64,000 bases of DNA from Diphasiastrum complanatum (taxonomy: Eukaryota > Streptophyta > Lycopodiopsida > Lycopodiales > Lycopodiaceae): contig CM055095.1 in assembly GCA_029204225.1 (NCBI GenBank), positions 12,226,399 to 12,290,398 on the forward strand. Reading direction: 5' to 3'. This document shows, in pieces, positions 33,017-42,846 of this stretch. The notes under the pieces are model-generated. The model saw only the letters and a list, made by a program, of their open reading frames with translations. It did no database searches and was not told where the DNA came from. The stretch's first letter is position 1. Each line of letters opens with the position of its first letter. Made by a program: the position numbers and the translations under genes.

Positions 33017-33669
33017 TGTGAAAAATTGTCAACTAGTAGTATTTTCCTAACTTGAGATTTTGTAGGCCTATGGCCAAATAAAAGTTAGAGATAGGTTCAT
33101 ACATGTATGTAGAGGCCCAAAGTATGTGTACACTACTTTTGAGGTCACATTAATTAGAGGAGGTCGAGTGTGGAGCTCTTCTATTGGCTCATAATTTGGT
33201 GCATTCCTATTTGACCAAATTTCTAGGTATATGGGTGAATCCTATTGGACCCCAATTTTAGCCTATCATAAGACAAGTGGCCAAGAGGCACTATGGCTGC
33301 TATAAATAGCCATCTCCACGAGTATGTACACATCTCATTTTCATTCTATTGAATGAATGTTATGCTCTTTGAAGGTCCATCTTCTTCTCTCTCACTTTTT
33401 TGTTCATATCTTGCATTCTAGCCACTAGAATTGTGATTTCTTTGTTGCTATGGCTTCACACGTGTGAAATGCAGGTTGTAGGCTCTGAAGTACGGACAGG
33501 GACAGCAAGTTTCTGTTTGTGGAAGCTTATGATCAGATTTTGATGTTTAGTTGATGTTTAGTATGCTTAACATCACAATTTCTATCATTTTTTCAATCTA
33601 GATGTGCATAACTTCCATGGCCAAGATCTTTATGAAACTTTAGCATCTTTTGGATCTGAGTTTTTCACA
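33017..33669 (+). repeat. 5' LTR of copia element 1
   Basis: TGTGAAAAATTG to TTTTTCACA. TATAAATA at about 33301-33308 is the likely TATA box. The palindrome TTCACACGTGTGAA is at 33455-33468, followed by GTACGG at about 33490. Confidence 0.97.
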
Positions 33670-33681
33670 TGGTATCAGAGC
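33670..33681 (+). promoter_or_regulatory. primer binding site, initiator Met tRNA
   Basis: TGGTATCAGAGC directly follows the LTR and is complementary to the 3' end of plant initiator methionine tRNA. Confidence 0.95.
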
Positions 33682-34278
33682 ATTAGGCGGCCAAATGTGC
33701 AGGTTTTTCCAGATTTAGAAGAGATTTGTGGGCGAGTTTGCTTTTGTAGCATTCCAATCAAGTTTCTAGCTAAAAATCTTGTTGATTTATGTGTAGAAAT
33801 TGGATCTTTGTGATCAAAACATCATTTGTATGCATTTCAATTGAAGTAGGGCGAATTCCCTCTGTACTTATCAGAATAAGGAGACAAAAATTGTTTTGGA
33901 AAGAGGGAGATGCAAGATCCAACAAGATCCTATTAGTTTTCCATTCTAGCATATAGTTTTTTGATTCAATTTCTTGCTTCTTCATGTCAAAAACTTCAAA
34001 ATTGATGTAACCCTCTGATTTTCAGTTTGCTGAATGATTCAAGAGTGTATTTCAATCTTAGGAGTGAGGGAAAAGCAAGTATATTGAGGTTTGGTCTTGG
34101 TTTGATCAAGAAATCATAAAACTAGTGGCTAAAATTAAGGAAAAAGTGAGGAAAAGAGAGAAAAAGTAAGGTTTTAGGTTCCAAATCTTTGTGATTTCTT
34201 CTTGTGTTTCATTTGTTGATTCAAGAGAGTGCTTAGTGCATTGGAACAGGTCAAAGATCAGAGATCAATCATTGCAAC

Positions 34279-35553
34279 ATGGCTACAAATGGAGGCTACA
34301 TGTTGGAAAGCAATGATAGGCTTACCTCCCTCAACTATTCTACTTGGAAAGTAAGGATGGAGTCTTTGCTTGAGATGAATGAGTTGATGGATATTGTTGT
34401 AGGTGTGGAGGAGAGACCTTTGGCACCTCAAGAACAATTGAGGTATGACAAGAGGGCAAAGAAAGCCCTTCACATGATCAAGATGAATGTGACAAATGAG
34501 CTTATCAAAGAGGTTGGTAAGTGCACATCATCTAGTGAAGCTTGGGAAGCCTTGAAGAAGGTTTATGAATCCAAGTCTACTTCTAGAGTGTTGACTTTAA
34601 GAAGGCAAATCTTTTCTTGTATGCAAAAGAAGAGTGAGAATGGACATGCTTTTGTTTTGAGAGTTAAAGCATTGAATGATGAGTTAGCATGCATTAATGA
34701 TGGCATAAATAATGAGGAGCTTGTTCAAGTGATTCTCAATGGCTTGTTGGATGATCATGCTAATCTTGTTCAAAGTTATGCTATCCAAAAATGTTTACCA
34801 AGTGTTGGAGACTTGCAAGAGGTCTTGTTGGCTGAAGAATTCAGGTTGCAAGCAAGAGTGGGAGCATCTTCTACATCTCAAGGAGGAGAAGAGGAGGCAA
34901 TGTTCTCTAAAGGCAAGTTCAAGGGCAAAGGTAAAAGCAATTGGTCTAAAGGGCAAGACCAAGGTGAGCACTCTACTTTTGGCAAAAAGAAGGATAGATC
35001 TAAGCTAAAATGTTTCTATTGTGGAGTCAAAGGGCATTTTGCTAGTGATTGTTTTAAGAAAAAGAGGGATCAAGGGGAAAAGCAAACCAATCTAACTATT
35101 GATGAGGGTGGGGATGAGCTTCTTTCAAATGATGCTTTTGTTATGTCATCTTGCTTGTTGGCTAATCATGGAGACATTGATCCTTGGTGGATTGATAGTG
35201 GAGCCACTTCTCATATGACATATCATAAAGAGTATTTTTCATCCTTAATGGCATTTGATGGTGATAGGAAGGTAATCTATACCGCAAATGATGGTGAGTG
35301 TGCAATCAAGGGGATTGGCACAATTCCTATTTCACTTTCTACAAATAGGAATATAGAATTGAAAGATGTTTTGCTCATTCCATCCATTACCAAGAACTTA
35401 CTTAGTGTAAGCCAAATGCTTGACAAAGGATTCAAAGTTGAGATGCATGTGTTGTTGCTAACCAAGTTGGATGCATGGCAAATGAACAAATGTCAATTCA
35501 AGAGGTATGGCATAAAAGGATGGGACATCTCAACTACAAGGCCTTGGAGGTAA
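34279..35553 (+). CDS. gag-protease ORF of copia element 1
   Basis: 424 codons from ATG 34279. The gag N-terminus YMLESNDRLTSLNYSTWKVR is followed by a CCHC knuckle CFYCGVKGHFASDC at about residues 244-257 and the protease active site WWIDSGATSHM at about 303-313. After LSVSQMLDKGFKVE (near 35440) the protein departs from the family, and the last roughly 37 codons are out-of-frame pre-integrase sequence. Compared with 17822-18775 and 41536-42846, about 25 codons between protease and pre-integrase are missing. A deletion not divisible by three probably caused the break. Confidence 0.9.
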   Translation: MATNGGYMLESNDRLTSLNYSTWKVRMESLLEMNELMDIVVGVEERPLAPQEQLRYDKRAKKALHMIKMNVTNELIKEVGKCTSSSEAWEALKKVYESKSTSRVLTLRRQIFSCMQKKSENGHAFVLRVKALNDELACINDGINNEELVQVILNGLLDDHANLVQSYAIQKCLPSVGDLQEVLLAEEFRLQARVGASSTSQGGEEEAMFSKGKFKGKGKSNWSKGQDQGEHSTFGKKKDRSKLKCFYCGVKGHFASDCFKKKRDQGEKQTNLTIDEGGDELLSNDAFVMSSCLLANHGDIDPWWIDSGATSHMTYHKEYFSSLMAFDGDRKVIYTANDGECAIKGIGTIPISLSTNRNIELKDVLLIPSITKNLLSVSQMLDKGFKVEMHVLLLTKLDAWQMNKCQFKRYGIKGWDISTTRPWR

Positions 35554-38147
35554 TAGCCAAAAAGGAGGTAGTAAGGGGACTTCCCAAGTCTCTTACTTGC
35601 TTGAATCATGTTTGTGAAGAATGTGCTTTGTCTAAATCACATAGATTGCCATATACTAGATCTATATCTAGATCTAAGATGCCTTTTTCTCTCTTGCATT
35701 CGGATATTCATGGTGTTACTACAATTAGCAATGGAGGTGCTAAGATGTATGTAACTTTCATTGATGATTTTAGTAGATTTTGTTGGGTTTATCTACTAAA
35801 GAGCAAGGATGAGGTGTTTGATGTGTTTGTCAAGTTCAAAGTTGCTATTGAGACTCAATTTACAACCAAAATCAAATGCTTGAGGAGCGACAATGGTGGT
35901 GAATACATTTCTAACAAATTCAAAGCCTTTTGCGATGAGCATGGGATCAAGAGGGAGTACACATGTCCAAGAACACCACAACAAAATGGAGTGGCCGAGA
36001 GGAAGAATAGAACCTTGTGTGAGAGTGCAAAGGCAATGAGATTGAATGCTAATCTTCCTAAACCTTTTTGGAGTGATGCTTTGTTGTGTGCAAATTTCCT
36101 ATGCAATAGATGGCCAAGTGTTGTATTGGAAGGAAAAACCCCTTTTGAAGCTTTGTTTGGTACGAAGCCTAATGTCAAGTTTCTAAGAACTTTTGGATGC
36201 ATTTGCTACTTCAACATTACTCTTGATGATAGAACTAAGGAGGATCCATCTTCAAGAAAGGGCATTTTTGTTGGTTATAGTGAAGTAAGCAAAGCATATA
36301 GGATTTATGTTCCTTCAATCAAGAAAGTGTTCACAAGTAGGGATGTCATTTTTGATGAAGGTAACATTCCAAAAGTTGTTTCAAGTGATGATGGTGTTGT
36401 TGCAACTAATGTGCTTGATGACAATGGAGTTGATGACACATTGGATGTGGATGTTGAAGAAGCCTCTTCAAGTCAAATTCCAAGGAGAACTCCAAGGCAT
36501 AAAGTGAAACCCTCAAGGCTCACTTATGATGGCAAAGGTAAGCAAGTGGTGGATGGATCCAACTATGCTTTCCTAACTTCTTTTGATGTACCTTCATGTG
36601 TAGATGAAGCAAGGCAAAAAGAGGAATGGATCCAAGCAATGGATCTTGAGTTTGAAGCACTTATGAAGAACAACACATGGAGATTGGTGGAGCTTCCAAA
36701 GGGCAAAAGTGCAATTGGATGCAAATGGATCTTCAAGGTAAAGACAAATCAAGATGGATCTATCAACAAGTTGAAGGCAAGGTTGGTGGCTAAAGGTTAT
36801 GCTCAAGAGCATGGCATTGACTATGAGGAAACCTTTGCACCCGTGGCAAAGATGGTGAGCATAAGAGTAATCATTTCCCTTGCAACTCTTTATGGATGGG
36901 ATCTTTGGCAATTAGACATTTCTAATGCTTTCTTGAATGGTGATCTTGAAGAGGAAGTCTACATGGAGCAACCCGAGAGCTATGTTTCTCATAGCAAGCC
37001 TAATCATGTGTGTTTTCTACAAAAAAGTTTGTATGGTCTTAAGCAAGCACCAAGGAGTTGGTATGCTAGGCTTAACTCTTTTCTACTTTCTCAAAACTTC
37101 ACTATGAGTGAGTATGATCATTCACTTTACTTTAGAATTAGTGCTAATGATGTTACAATCCTTCTAATTTATGTGGATGACATTATTTTAAGTGGAGGGA
37201 ACAAGGAAGATATAGAAGATATCAAGAAAGCACTAAAAAAGGAATTTGAAGTGCATGATCTTGGTCTTTTGAGCTATATCTTAGGAATAGAAGTAATTAG
37301 AACTTCTCAAATCACTTTTATTTCACAAGAGAAGTATGCTATTTCTATTCTCAATAGATTTCATATGGTAGATGCAAATCCTATTGATACACCTATGGAA
37401 TCACATGTAAAGCTAACTATAAGAGGTAATGAAAGATCCTTCGAGGACATTACTCTCTATAGGAAGCTAATAGGTTCTCTTATATATCTAACCATCACAA
37501 GACCTGATTTATCTTATTGTGTTGGTAGATTAAGCCAATTCATGCAAGATCCTAGCATAGAACATTGGAAACTAGGAAAGAGGATCTTGAGATACATCTC
37601 GGGAACAAAAGATTTTGGCATTGTTTATAGAGGCTCATCACCTAACTTATTTGGTTTTTCAGATTCAGATTTTGCAGGAGACCTTATGGATAGAAAATCC
37701 ATAAATGCACATGCTATTTTCATAGGTGATGGAGCTATCTCATGGATGTCGAAGAAACAAGCAACTATATCACTTTCTTCTAGTGAGGCCGAGTACAAAG
37801 CTTTGACATCATGCACAAAGGAGATGGTGTGGATCAAGAGGATGATTATGGAGCTTCATTTGCTGGATTTTTCAGAGAGTCCAATCATCTTTTGTGACAA
37901 CCTTTCAGCCCAAAGTCTAGCAAGCAATCCAGTTTTCCATGCAAGGAGCAAACATATCGAGGTGGCTTACCATTTTGTGAGAGAACAAGTGTTGGCAAAA
38001 GAGATCAAGCTTGAACATGTCCCATCAAAGGAATGTGTGGCTGATATCTTTACCAAAGCATTGGGAAAGGACTTATTTTTCAAGCATAGAACAAGTCTTG
38101 GTGTACTTTCTAAATCTATGCTAAAACTAGTTGAAGAGGGAGTGTGA
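35442..38147 (+). CDS. integrase-RT-RNase H ORF of copia element 1
   Basis: Open in one frame from 35442 (first ATG 35475) to 38147. In order it carries pre-integrase and zinc site (WHKRMGHLNYKAL, CEECALSKSHRLPY), an integrase core with its three acidic sites (HSDIHG, IDDFSRF, RSDNGGEY to NGVAERKNR), and RT (GCKWIFKVKTNQDGS, LDISNAFLNGDLEEEVYMEQ, catalytic YVDD at about 37171-37182). RNase H follows (SDSDFAGD, SSSEAEYKAL, CDNLSAQSLASNP). All catalytic motifs look intact. It lies in the -1 frame relative to gag-protease and has no evident start of its own, so expression would need a frameshift, reinitiation or a helper. Confidence 0.92.
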   Translation, partial: DACVVANQVGCMANEQMSIQEVWHKRMGHLNYKALEVIAKKEVVRGLPKSLTCLNHVCEECALSKSHRLPYTRSISRSKMPFSLLHSDIHGVTTISNGGAKMYVTFIDDFSRFCWVYLLKSKDEVFDVFVKFKVAIETQFTTKIKCLRSDNGGEYISNKFKAFCDEHGIKREYTCPRTPQQNGVAERKNRTLCESAKAMRLNANLPKPFWSDALLCANFLCNRWPSVVLEGKTPFEALFGTKPNVKFLRTFGCICYFNITLDDRTKEDPSSRKGIFVGYSEVSKAYRIYVPSIKKVFTSRDVIFDEGNIPKVVSSDDGVVATNVLDDNGVDDTLDVDVEEASSSQIPRRTPRHKVKPSRLTYDGKGKQVVDGSNYAFLTSFDVPSCVDEARQKEEWIQAMDLEFEALMKNNTWRLVELPKGKSAIGCKWIFKVKTNQDGSINKLKARLVAKGYAQEHGIDYEETFAPVAKMVSIRVIISLATLYGWDLWQLDISNAFLNGDLEEEVYMEQPESYVSHSKPNHVCFLQKSLYGLKQAPRSWYARLNSFLLSQNFTMSEYDHSLYFRISANDVTILLIYVDDIILSGGNKEDIEDIKKALKKEFEVHDLGLLSYILGIEVIRTSQITFISQEKYAISILNRFHMVDANPIDTPMESHVKLTIRGNERSFEDITLYRKLIGSLIYLTITRPDLSYCVGRLSQFMQDPSIEHWKLGKRILRYISGTKDFGIVYRGSSPNLFGFSDSDFAGDLMDRKSINAHAIFIGDGAISWMSKKQATISLSSSEAEYKALTSCTKEMVWIKRMIMELHLLDFSESPIIFCDNLSAQSLASNPVFHARSKHIEVAYHFVREQVLAKEIKLEHVPSKECVADIFTKALGKDLFFKHRTSLGVLSKSMLKLVEEGV
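38131..38142 (+). promoter_or_regulatory. polypurine tract of copia element 1
   Basis: TTGAAGAGGGAG immediately precedes the 3' LTR. Confidence 0.9.
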
Positions 38148-38795
38148 AAAATTGTCAACTAGTAGTATTTTCCTAACTTGAGATTTTGTAGGCCTATGGC
38201 CAAATAAAAGTTAGAGATAGGTTCATACATGTATGTAGAGGCCCAAAGTATGTGTACACTACTTTTGAGGTCACATTAATTAGAGGAGGTCGAGTGTGGA
38301 GCTCTTCTATTGGCTCATAATTTGGTGCATTCCTATTTGACCAAATTTCTAGGTATATGGGTGAATCCTATTGGACCCCAATTTTAGCCTATCATAAGAC
38401 AAGTGGCCAAGAGGCACTATGGCTGCTATAAATAGCCATCTCCACGAGTATGTACACATCTCATTTTCATTCTATTGAATGAATGTTATGCTCTTTGAAG
38501 GTCCATCTTCTTCTCTCTCACTTTTTTGTTCATATCTTGCATTCTAGCCACTAGAATTGTGATTTCTTTGTTGCTATGGCTTCACACGTGTGAAATGCAG
38601 GTTGTAGGCTCTGAAGTACGGACAGGGACAGCAAGTTTCTGTTTGTGGAAGCTTATGATCAGATTTTGATGTTTAGTTGATGTTTAGTATGCTTAACATC
38701 ACAATTTCTATCATTTTTTCAATCTAGATGTGCATAACTTCCATGGCCAAGATCTTTATGAAACTTTAGCATCTTTTGGATCTGAGTTTTTCACA
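38143..38795 (+). repeat. 3' LTR of copia element 1
   Basis: Same length and sequence as the 5' LTR. CACACGTGTG is at 38583-38592. It is followed by the right copy of TGTTT. Confidence 0.97.
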
Positions 38796-38800
38796 TGTTT

Positions 38801-38975
38801 TACAAGCTTAAGTAAGAAGATCTACACGTGCTCATGTACCTCTTGAGAGATATAGTCCTCATGTATTTTAGAGCTTGATAGAAGAACCTACCAATGTAAA
38901 AGAAGTAGTGTCAAGTTTAGATCTTATGATATGGCAAGAAGCCATGCAAAGTGAGTCCAATTCACTTATCAAGAA
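38801..38975 (+). pseudogene. copia linker to RT-start fragment
   Basis: Reads RSTRAHVPLERYSP in the linker and IWQEAMQSESNSLIKNQTWG at the RT entry. The fragment ends abruptly into sequence (38976-39240) that looks on the minus strand like a gypsy spacer. Confidence 0.6.
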
Positions 38976-39639
38976 TCAGACATGGGGCCTTCCTTTGGTT
39001 CTTCAGATGGGAGGGTTTCTAATTCGATGAAGTTTATTGGAGGCCTAATATTTTTTATTTCGGTCTTGGCCTTCTCTAATGGTGAGTACTTACGGTCTCT
39101 TTGTAAGAACTGTACTACTTCAGAGGGTCCTACCCAATCTATATTCGAAAGTCTATGATTGATTAGTCTAGGGATTTTGGTTCATTGGTCCAATGCTTCA
39201 CATCTACTCCAAACATTTATCCTCTAAACGTCCACGCACTATGCTTGCAGTATCCACATGGATGATTCATGGTTTCTGGATTCTAGAGGAACTCAACATA
39301 TGACCAATCAACGTGAGGTTTTCAACTCCTACACTCCTTACATCATGAAGAAATTTTTTCATCTTGGTGATAATAGTACTCACACTATTGAAGGTGAAGG
39401 TACTGTAAGATTGCAATTCCAGCATGATCAATTCAAATTACTATCAAAGGCCTTATATGTTCCTAAAGTCTCTACAAATCTGTTACAGATTTAGGTCATA
39501 AGGTAGAATTTGAATTTGATCAATGCAAAATAGTTGATAGGAGTTGATCTTGACTATCCTTCTGGTAAGGTCGATCTCCCTATCTATCATAGCTGCATCT
39601 TTGGAAAGCAGGCTAGGATTCCTTTTAGATCAAACCATA

Positions 39640-40253
39640 TGTCAGAATATTGGAAAAATCTATCTAATGTTGTGAGTAGGGGTCCTAAAAATGCCAAAGA
39701 TGAATTAAGCTCTTTTGGCTTAGTAAAGACCCATCTTAGAATAAAATATTCAAGGTAGGTAGAAGTAGAAACTTGAGCTACCATAGGAATTGCCATTTGT
39801 ACTTTACAGGCCACATTTAATGCATGAAAAGACTAGGTGGCACAATTAGACATAGTGAGGTGGCTTGAATAAGTCTAGATAGCTTGAGAGGTGGATTCAC
39901 AACTCCAATTCAACTCAAAGTAGGAGGAGAGTCCATGGATCTACATATATGTGATGTACTCTCATTGAGAAAATGATGAAATTTGTGTGTAATGCAAATT
40001 TGGAGACAAGCTCTTTGTGTCCTCTCTCTCTACACGAGTTTTGTACTTTCTATTTTCTCTCTCTAGCCGAGTTGAGGCATTTATGATGCTTAGTCTTATG
40101 TTTTGTTGATAGATCTTGCTTGTAACACAATAATATTTCTTGTATGATCAGCTTTCCTATTGACAACCAATGCTAGTCTGATCTTTATGGTATTATTGGG
40201 CTTAGGAGATAAAAAATACATGTGTGGGGCATCCCACACGTGTGAATTCAGCA
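39640..40253 (+). repeat. 5' LTR of copia element 2
   Basis: TGTCAGAATATTGG to GAATTCAGCA. CACACGTGTG is at 40235-40244, a few bases from the LTR end. CT-rich ACACGAG segments lie in the R/U5 part. Confidence 0.95.
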
Positions 40254-41011
40254 TACGGTATCAGAGCCTACCTAAGTTTTACAAGCGAATCTAATCAAAA
40301 AGTTTGCAAATTTGATCATATTTCAAGCTAGAAATTGTCTTGATTCTACTTTCTAGCTAGTTTGCAGTTTTCTAGTGATTTACAGCTTTAAACCACTTTG
40401 AATGGTCCAGATCAGGTACTGTACGGAATTTTAGGTGCTGACATGTGTGAAATCCGCCCATTTTTAGTTTGGTGGTTCTCTCTCACCTTAGATCCAAATT
40501 TCATGCAAGTTAGCCCACTAGAAAGCTAGAAATGTGTAGAAGCTGATGCAATTTGAATCATGACAGTTGGATAAGCCAATCATAAGTTATAAGCTTTCGA
40601 AGAGTAGCAGGTAGGGCACCTAGACCTGTGGCAAATTGTGTGTACATGTCATTTATTGCTTGAATGATTACAAAAATCGTCCAAAAGTTGACCAATCTCA
40701 TCTATATGTGATTTAGACAAAATTAACAGGTTCTAGGCAAATTGTTTCATACAAATAGATTATATTTGAGTCAATTTGACATTTTTGGAGTATTTCACAC
40801 GTGTGAAATCCAGAGAACCATAACTTTTGCCATACTTCATCTTTTTTTATGATTCAAATCTTGTTTTAGAGAGATTGTCAAGCTAGTGAGATCGATCTCA
40901 CAGTTTTTGCTTAAGTCTTACATAGGATTTGGTTTTGTACCCTTGATTGGTTCCTATAGTGAGAAGATAAGCAATTCTTTCATCCATCTTTTTTTATTTC
41001 CATCATTCTTT
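40254..41011 (+). promoter_or_regulatory. leader of copia element 2 with G-box palindrome
   Basis: Untranslated leader between the primer site and gag. It carries a second CACACGTGTG at 40796-40805 (within TTTCACACGTGTGAAATCC) and a GTACTGTACGG segment at about 40428. Confidence 0.6.
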
Positions 41012-42846
41012 ATGACTTCAATGTGTGTCTTTCTATTAGAAGCAAGTGAAAGATTGTCAACCTCCAATTACTCAATTTGGAAGGTTAGAATGGAATCTAT
41101 CTTAATACTACAAGATGTGATGGATATTGTACTTGGCATTGAAGAAGAACCACAAATTCCCCAAGAAATTTCAAAATACAAAAAGAGATCTAGGATGGCT
41201 CTGCATTATATTAAGATGAATGTCTCAAATGACATCTTAAGAGAAATTGGTGCTTGTACTAATGCCAAAGATGCTTGGGATACTCTCAAGTCTATCTATG
41301 AGGCAAAGAATACTTCTAGACTTCTAACACTAAGAAACCAAATTTTTCAAAGTGTACAGAGAAGTGATGAATGTGCTTCAGCTTATGTAATGAGAGTTAA
41401 AAATCTCCATAGAGCATTGTCATGCATAGGAGACTCCATCAACCAAAATGAACTTTTCAAGTCATACTTAATGGGTTAAAGGAGGAATATGACAACCTTG
41501 TTCAGAGTTATGCCATTAAGGAGGAGCTACCAAGTTTGGAAGCACTCCAAAGTGTGCCCATTTCTAAAGAATCAAGACAAGAGTATAAACTCTTGAAAAT
41601 GGAAAGATTGTCTCTCAACATTGATGGTAAAGCTCTCTTTACCAAAGACAAGCACAAGACAAGAAGTAAGAATCAACACCAACCCTCTTCAAGCAAGAAC
41701 AATCTTATTTTCAAGGAGAAAGGAGAAGAGGATGAGTCCTCTCAAGCTTTCACATCCAAGAAGAAGAAAAAAAACATCAAGTGTTTCTTTTGTGGCAAGA
41801 AGGGGCATTATGCCACCAATTGCTTCAAGAAGAAGAGTCAATTCAAGCAAGCCAACATTTCTAATGAAGAGAAGGAAGATGCTCATGCGAGTGATGGAGA
41901 GGGATCTCTTATGGTCTCGAGTTTTTCTTCATCACCTTTCAAGAAGGATGGTTCGTGGTATATAGACAGTGGAGCTTCCTCACCTGTGTGTAGCTCCAAG
42001 CATTCTTTTTCATCCATGTCACCTTATGAAGGAGCCAAGAAGTCCATCTACACAGCAAATGATCATGAGTGTGCTATTGAAGGCATAGGGATCATTCTCT
42101 TAAAGCCTTCATCATCAAAAGTTCTTTCTCTGTCTAAAGTACCTTTTGTTCCTAAGTTAACAAAAAATCTTATTAGTGTTGGGCAATTGTTTGACAGTGG
42201 ACTAGATGTGAATTTCAATGTTGATACATGTACAATCAAGAAGCATGATGAGATCCTTGCATTTGGGTCTAGATATGGTGGAATCTACAAGCTTGATCCC
42301 AAAGAGTATGCTAACTCTTGTGATAGTGCTTTTGCTTCTCATATGTCTTTGGAGGAACTATGGCATAGAAGGTTGGGGCATCCTAACTATAATTCTATGG
42401 TTTTCATGGTCAAGAAAGCCAAAGCTATTGGCTTGCCTAATCTTATCTTCAAGAATTTCAAGCCATGTGAGGCTTGTGCCATATCTAAGTCTCATAAGAA
42501 GCCTTTTTCAAAGTCATCTATCAAGACTACACATCCATTGGAGCTCATACACTCGGATGTGCACTTCTCATCTTCAAAGAGTAAGGGTGGTGCTACTTGC
42601 TTTGTAACTTTCATTGACGATTTCACTAGATTTACTTGGGTATATCTTCTAGCTTCAAAGTCTATGGTGTTTCACTATTCCCTAAAGTTCAAAGCTCTAG
42701 TTGAAAAGCAATTTTCATACAAAATCAAGATTCTTAGAAGTGATGGAGGTGGTGAGTACACTTCCAATAATTTCATAATTATTGTGAGCTTGAAGGCATT
42801 AAAAGGGAGTTTTCTTGTGCATATACACCATCTCAAAATGGGGTAG
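41012..42846 (+). pseudogene. gag-protease-integrase of copia element 2
   Basis: Gag starts near ATG 41012 (EASERLSTSNYSIWKVRMES) and stops early at 41479. The frame resumes at 41536 with zinc knuckle CFFCGKKGHYATNC, protease WYIDSGASS and integrase WHRRLGHPNYNSM, CEACAISKSHKKPF, HSDVHFSSSK, IDDFTRFTWVY, RSDGGGEYTSN. A frameshift at about 42770 ends this block. The protease-to-integrase spacer, missing in element 1, is complete here. Confidence 0.88.

Larger units (their letters stand above)
33017..38795 (+). mobile_element. complete Ty1/copia element 1, very young
   Basis: The 5' LTR (33017-33669) and 3' LTR (38143-38795) are both 653 bp and identical on direct comparison. A 5-bp duplication TGTTT flanks the element. 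Primer site TGGTATCAGAGC and purine tract TTGAAGAGGGAG are intact. Gag-protease and integrase-RT-RNase H are open but out of frame with each other. Identical LTRs mean insertion was recent relative to the mutation rate. Confidence 0.97.

Noticed and set aside
35440-35553. Programmed -1 frameshift between gag and pol in copia element 1
   Set aside because: No canonical slippery heptamer was seen in the overlap, and relatives show about 25 extra codons here, so a deletion explains the break better.
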